30,194 bases of DNA. It comes from Caryophanales bacterium UBA4869 (lineage in GTDB: Bacteria; Bacillota_I; Bacilli_A; RFN20; CAG-288). Positions 22,988 to 30,194 of this stretch are shown in pieces. The number at the start of each line of letters is the position of its first letter. The stretch's first letter is position 1. The notes below the pieces were generated by a model, which saw only the letters and a program-made list of their open reading frames with translations, did not search any database and was not told the DNA's origin. The stretch covers positions 48,763-78,956 of the forward strand of contig DHDT01000004.1 of the NCBI GenBank assembly GCA_002399505.1, written 5' to 3'. Both the position numbers and the translations under genes were made by a program.

Positions 22988-25912
22988 ATGAGTTATTATC
23001 AGCTAAACACAATCACTGCCTATGACTTCAAAGATTCTTCAATCTTACCTGAAGAATACTGTCAAAGAGCAAAAGAACTCGGATACCAGGGAGTGGCTGT
23101 CAAAGACCATTCTTTTTTCTGTTATCCTTCCTTTGCCGATAGTGCAAGAACATATGGATTAAAGCCTTTATTCGGATGCCGAGTCAATCTGGCTACCGCA
23201 TTTAAATTGCCATTAGACGGCGTTCTCTATATCAAAAACGAACAGGGCTATCGTAATCTCTGTGAGATCCTCTCTAGAAAACTAGAGGTCCTAGGATCTG
23301 ATATTCTCTCTTTATATCATGAAGGACTGATACTAGTCTTAGATACCGAAAGGGATGATTATCGCGATTTGGCCTATCTGAATGCGATAGCCTCTCAGCT
23401 TTTCAGCTATAGTCATATCTTCCAAGATGACTTCTATGTGGGAATAATCATCTCCAATGAAGTCGATATCAATGAGATGCCAGCCTTATATGATTTCTGC
23501 AGCAACTGTTCATACAAGACTGTCGCTTTCCCCAAGTCTTTGTATATCAGAAAAAGCGACGCCTATAAAACCGCTCTTCTGTATAAAGCACTGAAGAAGG
23601 AAAAAGTTGATATCCTACCAGAAACCGGACCGTTTTTTCTCTTGTCCGAAAAAGCCCTGTCAACTCTTTACCGCCAGGAAGATATGGATAGGACTATTGA
23701 ACTGGCTGACAAATGCCATTTTGATTTCTTTGCCAAAAGAGGAAAGCCCGTCTCTTTTCCAGACGACAATTCCAAATTAGAGAAAATGGCTGTTGAAGGA
23801 CTGATGAACAAAATCGGCAAAGACCTGCCTCAAAACTACATCAATCGTCTCTCCTATGAACTGGATACGATAAGGAAAATGAATTTCTCTTCTTATTTCC
23901 TCTTAGTCTCGGATTATGTCCGCTTTGCAAAAAGCTCAGGCATCAAGATCGGACCAGGGAGAGGATCGGCTGCCGGATCATTAGTGACTTATGCTCTAGA
24001 TATCACAGCTCTCGATCCGATCAAATGCGATTTTTCTTTTGAAAGATTCCTCAATCCCAAGAGATCCAATATGCCTGATATCGATATTGATTTCGAAGAT
24101 GACCGCAGAAACGAAGTCATATCGTATATCAGAAAAAGATATGGTGAGACTCATGTCTCCGATATCATCACTTTTGTCAGACTGAGACCCAGAAGCGCCC
24201 TGAATCTCATCGGAAATGCTCTCTCTTTCTCTCCGGTCAGACTGAAAAAACTCACCTCCTCGATACCTGAGACTGCCGACAACTTCAAAGACGCTTTAAA
24301 CGACTCTTTCAAAGGACCGAAACTAGATGCCCTTCTTCAAGATCCCTACTATAAAGATCTGGTCATGAAAGCTGATTCCCTACTGGGAATACCGGTCAAT
24401 ACCTCTAACCATCCAGCCGGCATCATCATCAACGAAGACGAAATATATAAATCCTGTCCTTTGAGTCAGGGAAAGACCGGTATTGCCTTATATGAATTTC
24501 CCAATATGGAAAGAATGGGATTTTTGAAATGCGATATTCTCTCTTTGTCTAACCTAACTTTCATCAAGAACATCGAAAAACAGATCAAAGACAATTCCAA
24601 GACACTTCCGAATATCATGTCAGATCTTGATAACCCGCTCTGTTACAAAATACTGAATGACGGAGATCTCGCCTATATATTCCAATTAGAGAAAAGCGGA
24701 ATGAGAAAAGCCATCAAGACTCTCAAGCCTAGCAGCTTCAAAGATCTGGCTGCTCTTCTTGCTCTTTACCGACCAGGACCTATGGCCTATATCAACACCT
24801 ATGCCAAACGAAAAGACGGCCTTGAAAAAGTCACTTATCTCGATCCGAGATTAGAAAAGATACTTAAAGACACATACGGAATCATGATTTATCAGGAACA
24901 GGTCATCGAAGCCGTTAAGGAAATAGCTTCCTTTACGGCTTCCGATGCCGACTTGTTCCGCCGTGCCATCTCAAAAAAGAATCTTCAGAAGATGGAAGAA
25001 TATAAAGACAAGTTCCTCAAAGGGGCCATCAAAAACGGAATCAAGTCTGAAACAGCCGAAAGCATCTATAAAGACATCGAAAAATTTGCCAACTACGGCT
25101 TCAACAAGTCTCACTCCTATAGCTATGCCCTCATCTCCTACACACTCCTTTATTATAAAGCCCTGTTCCCTGAAGAATTCTATTCAGTCTCTTTGCAGAA
25201 CACCTCTCTTTCTTCACTTGAGATGTCTTTTCTCCAGAAAGAAATCCACAAGAGACAATATGTCATCAAAGTACCTGATATCAACACTTCAAAGCTCAAA
25301 GACATCCTCATAAAGAACAAAGAGATATTTCTGCCTTTTTCCGGTGTTTCCGCAACTGACAAGAATCTGCTTGAGAAGATAATTGCCGAAAGAGAAAAAA
25401 GCGGTCCCTTCCAAAGTTTCTATTCATTCTGTAAGAGAACCGAGGAGTTTGTCTCTTTCAGCGAAGAGAAGAGCATCGATTCTCTCATTAAAGCCGGTGT
25501 CTTCGATTCTCTAGAGAAGAATCGAGAAGAGATGTCTTCAAAACTCGATGATTACATGTCTTTTGCCAAGATGGGATTCACTGATTCCAATGTTCCCGCT
25601 CTTAAGAAGAACGGAGAAGACATCGGAAAAAGGCTCTATCTTGAAAAGACCGTCTTAGGTTCCGTTATCTCAGAAGACTTAGATAAAATAGCTCATAAAG
25701 ACGGCTACAGGACTCTTATAATCACAGACGATTCTGACTTGGAAATGCATCATTATCTTGTTGCAACCGATGGCAGAAAAGACTACCAGATTGAAGTCAA
25801 AGGACGCAAAGAGGCTTTGAAGAATGCCTTTATCCTAGTAAACGGAGACTTCTCCTGGAATCGAATCATTCCTTATGACTTCATATATCTTGGAAGGAAG
25901 GTAACAAAATGA
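22988..25912 (+). CDS. dnaE: DNA polymerase III subunit alpha (DnaE type)
   Basis: 974 residues, shorter than the roughly 1100 of typical DnaE. The N-terminal PHP domain is recognisable, but the usual H-x-H metal motif at its start reads Q5 to I9, so it is unlikely to bind metals. The polymerase core is intact: GPGRGSAAGSLVTYAL, the catalytic P363-D364-I-D366-I-D368 motif and the third aspartate D516 in KCDILSL. Fingers and HhH-type modules follow, with a reduced C-terminal OB region. In Bacillota, DnaE extends primers and works beside PolC, which would be encoded elsewhere. It is first in a dnaE-polA-mutM::coaE operon and overlaps polA by ATGA. Confidence 0.95.
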   Translation: MSYYQLNTITAYDFKDSSILPEEYCQRAKELGYQGVAVKDHSFFCYPSFADSARTYGLKPLFGCRVNLATAFKLPLDGVLYIKNEQGYRNLCEILSRKLEVLGSDILSLYHEGLILVLDTERDDYRDLAYLNAIASQLFSYSHIFQDDFYVGIIISNEVDINEMPALYDFCSNCSYKTVAFPKSLYIRKSDAYKTALLYKALKKEKVDILPETGPFFLLSEKALSTLYRQEDMDRTIELADKCHFDFFAKRGKPVSFPDDNSKLEKMAVEGLMNKIGKDLPQNYINRLSYELDTIRKMNFSSYFLLVSDYVRFAKSSGIKIGPGRGSAAGSLVTYALDITALDPIKCDFSFERFLNPKRSNMPDIDIDFEDDRRNEVISYIRKRYGETHVSDIITFVRLRPRSALNLIGNALSFSPVRLKKLTSSIPETADNFKDALNDSFKGPKLDALLQDPYYKDLVMKADSLLGIPVNTSNHPAGIIINEDEIYKSCPLSQGKTGIALYEFPNMERMGFLKCDILSLSNLTFIKNIEKQIKDNSKTLPNIMSDLDNPLCYKILNDGDLAYIFQLEKSGMRKAIKTLKPSSFKDLAALLALYRPGPMAYINTYAKRKDGLEKVTYLDPRLEKILKDTYGIMIYQEQVIEAVKEIASFTASDADLFRRAISKKNLQKMEEYKDKFLKGAIKNGIKSETAESIYKDIEKFANYGFNKSHSYSYALISYTLLYYKALFPEEFYSVSLQNTSLSSLEMSFLQKEIHKRQYVIKVPDINTSKLKDILIKNKEIFLPFSGVSATDKNLLEKIIAEREKSGPFQSFYSFCKRTEEFVSFSEEKSIDSLIKAGVFDSLEKNREEMSSKLDDYMSFAKMGFTDSNVPALKKNGEDIGKRLYLEKTVLGSVISEDLDKIAHKDGYRTLIITDDSDLEMHHYLVATDGRKDYQIEVKGRKEALKNAFILVNGDFSWNRIIPYDFIYLGRKVTK

Positions 25913-28554
25913 AAAAAACTTATATCGTCGATGGCAATTCACTTCTCTTCAGAGCCTATTATTCAACTGCCTATACTGGAAACATCATGACGACTAAAGA
26001 TAACATTCCGATCAATGCCATCTTCGCTTTTCATAATCTCATCAAAAAGATAAAGATGAAGATCAATGAAGGCGATAATCTCTTTGTCGCCTTTGATACC
26101 GGTTCTCCGACGCTGAGAAAAAAAGAGTTTGCCGATTATAAGGCACAGAGAAAACCAGCTCCCTCTGAGCTTATCGCTCAGATGCCAATAGCCAGAGAAA
26201 TGCTGGAAAGCATGAATATCTACTGGGAAGAAAAAGAGGGCTATGAAGGAGATGACTTAGCCGGTTCCATGGCTAAATATGCCAGTTCAAAAGGTGATGA
26301 AGTCCGTCTTTTCACCTCCGATCACGATTTTCTGCAGCTTTTGGAGTTAGGAAAGAACGTCTCTGTCGAACTATTGAAAAAAGGTCTTTCCGAGACCTTG
26401 GTTCTGACTCAGGATAACCTCTATGATGCCTTCGGATTAAATGCCGACCAGATAGTCGACTATAAGGGAATGGCCGGAGACAGTTCCGACAACTACAAAG
26501 GAATAAAAGGCGTAGGAGAGAAGACTGCTAAGAAGCTACTGGAAGAACACGGTCACCTGGAGAACGTCATCGCTTTCTGCAAAGAACATCCAGACAGCAA
26601 AATCAATCAGAAGATCATCGCTGGAGAGGAAGATGCGCTTTTCTCAAAGAAGCTGGCAGCCATCGATACCTCTTTAGATATGGAAGAAGCCTATTCCAAG
26701 TCCTTGTACCAGCCCTATGAAAAAGGAAAACTGTCTAAATTCTATCTTCGTTATCAACTCAGTCAGTTCTTGTCTTCTATCGACAGAATGCCCGGTATAA
26801 AAGACACATCGGAATCGATGCAGATGTCTCTGGATTCTTTCTTCTCCTCTTACGATGAGAAGAACAAAGATGAAAACGCTTCACCCTATAAAGAAAGAAA
26901 ACTCATTGAAATATCTTCTTTTTCTGAAATAAAAGAAAATATTTTAGGAATCACCTATGATGCAAGCGGCGAAAACGAAAATACTTCCTCTTTATACAGT
27001 TTCCTTTTAGGGGGAGACGACAATATCTATCAGCTTAAAGAAGCAGATGCCAAAAATGACGACAGCTTCAAAGAGTTTTTGAAAGCCGACAAGAAAGAAC
27101 TCACGGTCTATGATTTCAAGGGCCTGTCTGTTCTTTTGAGCCGCTATGTTTACCCAGAAATCAGAGGAGTGACCTTTGATCTTCTCTTGGCGACATATCT
27201 TATCAATCCTGACTGCGGGCAAAAAAGAGATTCTCTCTTCTTGTCGTATGGAATCTCCTTAGATGCCAACAAGAATATCGCCTATCAGACTCTTTCCTAT
27301 GCTCTGGATTTAAAAGACAAAGTCATCGAAGATCTTCAGAACAACGAAGAGACTGAACTTTTCCAAAATGTAGAAATGCCACTTGCCGATCTCTTGGCAA
27401 AGATGGAAATAGAAGGATTCCCGATCAATTTGGATACTTTGAAGAGTATCGATGATGAATACCAGCTAAAATTAACCTCTTTGCAAAGAGAAATTTATCG
27501 ATTAGCCAATCAAGAATTCAATATCAACTCACCTAAGAAACTCGAAGAAGTTCTCTTTACCGATTTAGGCATCAGCAAATTCAAGGGCGAAAAAGGAACG
27601 GGAATCGATGTTCTCAATGCCCATAAAGAAGACCATCCGATTATTCCTCTCATCATGGAATACAGAATCTACAACAAGTTAGTATCCGGTTATACTTCTT
27701 CTCTTCCTAAGCACATTGGAAAAGATGATAAGATCCACGCTATCTATAATCAGGCTCTGACTTCTACCGGAAGACTTTCAATGTCTGAACCTAATCTTCA
27801 GAATATTTCTATTCGAAATGAAGAAGGCAAGAACATCAGAAAAGCCTTCTTCTATCCTGATCACAAATATAAAATCCTCTCTCTGGATTATTCACAGATT
27901 GAGTTACGTGTTTTAGCTTCCGTCGGCAACATCAAAGCTCTTTTAGAGATCTTCAGAGAAGGATACGATATTCATAAAGCCACGGCCAGCCGTGTCTTCA
28001 ATGTCCCCATTGATGAAGTCACCAGCGAAATGAGAAGAAAAGCAAAAGCTGTCAACTTTGGAATCGTCTACGGCATTTCTCCCTTTGGTCTTTCCCAGCA
28101 GCTTGATATTCCCCGCGATGAAGCCTCTGATCTCATCAAGAGCTTCAAAGCCAGTTTTGAAGGCGTCGATGAATTCCAGAACAAATGTATAAACAGTGCC
28201 AGAGAAAAAGGCTATGTGACGACTGTCCTCAACCGAAGAAGATATCTCAAGGATATCAATTCCACTAACAGAATCTTAAGGTCATTCTCGGAAAGAGCAG
28301 CTGTCAATACCGTCATTCAGGGGTCAGCGGCCGACTTGATCAAAGTCGCCATGGTCAAATGTCAAAATGCCCTAAAAGGATATGAGACAAAGATCATTCT
28401 TCAGATTCACGATGAACTCCTATTCAAAGTACCTGACAATGAACTTGACAAAGTACTTCCTATCCTTAAAGAATGCATGGAGAAAGCCATAAGTATGAAT
28501 GTTCCCTTCAAAGTCGAAGGAGAAGCCAGTGTCGACTGGTATGAGGCCCACTGA
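25909..28554 (+). CDS. polA: DNA polymerase I
   Basis: 881 residues, full length. Residues 1-290 are the 5'-3' flap nuclease (IVDGNSLLFRAYY, YEGDDLAG, FTSDHDFLQLL and the GIKGVGEKTAKKLL helix-hairpin-helix), which removes Okazaki primers. The middle domain keeps the 3'-5' exonuclease shape but lacks the D-x-E and later Asp catalytic residues, so proofreading is probably absent, as in Bacillus. The polymerase domain has motif A (D660-YSQIELR), motif B (about 708-721, RRKAKAVNFGIVYG) and motif C (H834-D835-E). GGAAGGAAGG precedes the ATG. The stop lies 1 nt before mutM, so the genes are co-translated. Confidence 0.97.
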   Translation: MKKTYIVDGNSLLFRAYYSTAYTGNIMTTKDNIPINAIFAFHNLIKKIKMKINEGDNLFVAFDTGSPTLRKKEFADYKAQRKPAPSELIAQMPIAREMLESMNIYWEEKEGYEGDDLAGSMAKYASSKGDEVRLFTSDHDFLQLLELGKNVSVELLKKGLSETLVLTQDNLYDAFGLNADQIVDYKGMAGDSSDNYKGIKGVGEKTAKKLLEEHGHLENVIAFCKEHPDSKINQKIIAGEEDALFSKKLAAIDTSLDMEEAYSKSLYQPYEKGKLSKFYLRYQLSQFLSSIDRMPGIKDTSESMQMSLDSFFSSYDEKNKDENASPYKERKLIEISSFSEIKENILGITYDASGENENTSSLYSFLLGGDDNIYQLKEADAKNDDSFKEFLKADKKELTVYDFKGLSVLLSRYVYPEIRGVTFDLLLATYLINPDCGQKRDSLFLSYGISLDANKNIAYQTLSYALDLKDKVIEDLQNNEETELFQNVEMPLADLLAKMEIEGFPINLDTLKSIDDEYQLKLTSLQREIYRLANQEFNINSPKKLEEVLFTDLGISKFKGEKGTGIDVLNAHKEDHPIIPLIMEYRIYNKLVSGYTSSLPKHIGKDDKIHAIYNQALTSTGRLSMSEPNLQNISIRNEEGKNIRKAFFYPDHKYKILSLDYSQIELRVLASVGNIKALLEIFREGYDIHKATASRVFNVPIDEVTSEMRRKAKAVNFGIVYGISPFGLSQQLDIPRDEASDLIKSFKASFEGVDEFQNKCINSAREKGYVTTVLNRRRYLKDINSTNRILRSFSERAAVNTVIQGSAADLIKVAMVKCQNALKGYETKIILQIHDELLFKVPDNELDKVLPILKECMEKAISMNVPFKVEGEASVDWYEAH

Positions 28555-28555
28555 T

Positions 28556-29953
28556 ATGCCAGAGCTTCCTGAAGTCGAGACTGTCAGACGGGAATTGACT
28601 AAACGCATAGTCAATAAGACCTTTGACAAACCAGTTGTCTTTTTCAAAGGCATGATCAAAACACCTCTTAACGAATACGTGCAGGGATTGGAAAATAAGA
28701 CCATACTCGAAATAAGAAGAAGAGGAAAATTCTTGATCTTCCTTCTAAACGACGACCATCAGGTTCTTTTCCATCTGAGGATGGAAGGAAAATTATTCGT
28801 GGTCGATAAAGAAAGCCACCCCTCTTCTCATCTGTCACTTTTCATTCCTTTCAGAAACGATGAAGAAGGATTGGCATTTTACGATGTCAGAAAGTTCGGA
28901 GTCTCCTATTATCTAAAAAAAGACGAAGAAGGACCTTTGGAAGAATTAGGAAGAGAACCATTTGAAATCAATGACCCTCAATATCTGTTTGACATCTATA
29001 AAACTAAGAAAAAACCGATAAAAGAACTCCTTTTGGATCAGTCCATTATGTCAGGACTTGGCAATATCTACGCTGATGAAGTCTGTTTTGCCTCCTCTAT
29101 TTCTCCTTTTATGCCAGGAAACAAAGTTACTTTGAAAAACTGCGAAGATATCCTTTCAAATTCCATTAGAATCCTGACTCAGTCAATTGAAAATCACGGG
29201 TCAACTGTCAGAAGCTATAAAGCCACTGAAGATGTAGAAGGGTCTTTCCAAAATTTCCTCAAAGTCTATTCCCGAGACGGAAAAGAATGCACTAGATGCA
29301 AGACTTTCAAAATCGAAAAAAGAAAGCTGGAAGGAAGAGGAACTTCATATTGTCCTAAGTGCCAGCATACAGGAGTCTCCTTAGCAATAACCGGTAAGAT
29401 CGGTTCAGGAAAAAGCCTCGCTCTATCCTATTTTAGAGAATTAGGCTATAAGACTATGTCCTGTGATGAAGAAGTCGGAAAACTCTACAAAGATAAAGCA
29501 TTCCTTACCGAACTCAAAAAGAAATTTCCCGATGTCTTTAATCCGGAAGTAGACAAAGTCTTAGTATCTGAAAAACTCGTTTCTGATAAAGCATTCAAAA
29601 GAAACTATCAGAATTTCATCTTCTCCATCATCAGAAGAAGGGTCAATGAGTTCATCATCGATAACGACGATGTCAATAAAGCGATTGAAGTACCTCTTTT
29701 GTTTGATGCCAAGATGGATAAAGGATTCACTTATCTTATAGGCTGTGAAACAACAAGACAGGAAGAACATCTGAAAGAAAGAGGAGATAAGGATATTGAA
29801 GACCGCCTAAAATTCAACAACCTCAATTCCTATGATAAGAATCATCATAAACTGGATTTCATCCTCAAGACTGACGGCACGAAAGAACACCTGAAAGAAC
29901 AGGTAGAAAATATCGACAGAAAGATAAAAGAAAAACTTACTTCTTCTTTGTAA
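28556..29953 (+). CDS. mutM-coaE: Fused formamidopyrimidine-DNA glycosylase and dephospho-CoA kinase
   Basis: 465 residues in one open frame. Residues 1-270 are a complete MutM: catalytic P2-E3 in MPELPEVET, K58 in RRRGKF, the H2TH region DQSIMSGLGNIYADE (161-175) and a zinc finger C245-x2-C248, C266-x2-C269 with R261. It excises 8-oxoguanine and nicks the strand. Residues from about 275 are a CoaE kinase that phosphorylates dephospho-CoA: P-loop G280-KIGSGKS, C303-DEEVGK and EVPLLFDAK (378-386). The linker is only about four residues. The start is set by the need for Pro at the mature N-terminus; a longer frame from 28499 would abolish that. Bacilli usually carry separate adjacent mutM and coaE genes. 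Confidence 0.93.
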   Translation: MPELPEVETVRRELTKRIVNKTFDKPVVFFKGMIKTPLNEYVQGLENKTILEIRRRGKFLIFLLNDDHQVLFHLRMEGKLFVVDKESHPSSHLSLFIPFRNDEEGLAFYDVRKFGVSYYLKKDEEGPLEELGREPFEINDPQYLFDIYKTKKKPIKELLLDQSIMSGLGNIYADEVCFASSISPFMPGNKVTLKNCEDILSNSIRILTQSIENHGSTVRSYKATEDVEGSFQNFLKVYSRDGKECTRCKTFKIEKRKLEGRGTSYCPKCQHTGVSLAITGKIGSGKSLALSYFRELGYKTMSCDEEVGKLYKDKAFLTELKKKFPDVFNPEVDKVLVSEKLVSDKAFKRNYQNFIFSIIRRRVNEFIIDNDDVNKAIEVPLLFDAKMDKGFTYLIGCETTRQEEHLKERGDKDIEDRLKFNNLNSYDKNHHKLDFILKTDGTKEHLKEQVENIDRKIKEKLTSSL

Positions 29954-30194
29954 AATAGTCTTTTATAAATGGCAGGGCCTTTTTGTCAGCAGGCAGAAAA
30001 CCAATTGAATCCAGCTCAGCGACAGTGATCCATTTTGAAGCTTCATGTTCAAGCAACTCTATGCTACAGTTATTAAGATGGCAGGCAAATAATTTCATTG
30101 ATAAATGAAATGAATCGTAGTCGTGTTCAATATCTGTAATAAGAGTATCAACGATGATGTCGGCATTTAATTCTTCTTTGATTTCTCGGACAAT
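29937..30194 (-). CDS. MutT-type Nudix hydrolase, C-terminal part (cut by window edge)
   Basis: Eighty-five codons are visible before the TAA at 29937-29939; the N-terminus lies beyond the window. The visible part opens within the Nudix box (REIKEEL, the conserved RE-x2-EE core), then shows an FHLSMKLFACHL strand and the EHEASKWITVAEL-x-FLPAD segment. This order, with W then PAD, is typical of MutT-like (8-oxo-dGTP) and related CTP pyrophosphatases. The exact substrate is unproven. The gene is convergent with mutM-coaE and their 3' ends overlap by 17 nt. Together with MutM it would form the 8-oxoguanine defence. Confidence 0.85.
   Translation of the reverse strand: MVREIKEELNADIIVDTLITDIEHDYDSFHLSMKLFACHLNNCSIELLEHEASKWITVAELDSIGFLPADKKALPFIKDYFTKKK

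Noticed and set aside
28499..28555. Extended N-terminus of MutM-CoaE
   Set aside because: MutM needs Pro directly after the initiator Met as its catalytic nucleophile, which only the ATG at 28556 provides.
1..30194. CRISPR array, tRNA, rRNA, insertion sequence
   Set aside because: No regularly spaced repeats, cloverleaf with a CCA end, rRNA signature, transposase or integrase was seen on reading both strands.
1..30194. Mycoplasma genetic code (TGA as Trp)
   Set aside because: TGA is the stop of polA, the M32 gene and the small 60-aa gene, and Trp in conserved positions is TGG.

Overview
The window looks like a low-to-moderate GC Bacillota chromosome. It carries rpoE (RNA polymerase delta subunit, confined to Bacillota), an rlmB to sigma-factor order like B. 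subtilis rlmB-yacP-sigH, a polA-mutM-coaE order like Bacilli, and a LafB/CpoA-type glycolipid glycosyltransferase. TGA is used as a stop and Trp is TGG, so this is not the Mycoplasma code. Serine-rich lipoproteins, a short DnaE and the general gene mix suggest an Erysipelotrichia- or RF39-like gut or rumen lineage; that placement is inference.

Layout. 1-1535: a terminator from an upstream gene, then a DUF2130 coiled-coil protein (+) ending at a bidirectional terminator. 1562-8907 (-): ychF, ispF, argS and rpoE, then a terminator inside the leader of nrnA, a cysQ-like phosphatase and a lipoprotein 5'-nucleotidase. 8940-13281 (-): an InlB-repeat lipoprotein and pnp. 13368-14411 (-): a glycolipid glycosyltransferase, divergent from 14568-17920 (+), two zinc peptidases (M32 and M3). 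17925-21310 (-): rlmB, SigH-like sigma factor, GT2 glycosyltransferase and nnrD. 21311-22987: an accessory segment holding a roughly 580-nt highly structured RNA on the minus strand, nested inverted repeats and two overlapping small genes of unknown function. 22988-29953 (+): dnaE-polA-mutM::coaE with overlapping or abutting genes. 29937-30194 (-): the C-terminal part of a MutT-type Nudix hydrolase, convergent with the fusion gene.

Themes. DNA replication and oxidative-damage repair cluster at the right end (DnaE, PolA, MutM, MutT). RNA turnover and nucleotide recycling cluster on the left (PNPase, NrnA, CysQ-like, 5'-nucleotidase). The most interesting items are the large ornate RNA, whose size matches ROOL/OLE-class RNAs but which I cannot assign without a covariance search; the single-polypeptide MutM-CoaE fusion; and a recurrent TATAAT placed 6-9 nt from the start codon with no Shine-Dalgarno, which predicts leaderless mRNAs for dnaE, the InlB-repeat lipoprotein and the glycolipid glycosyltransferase.
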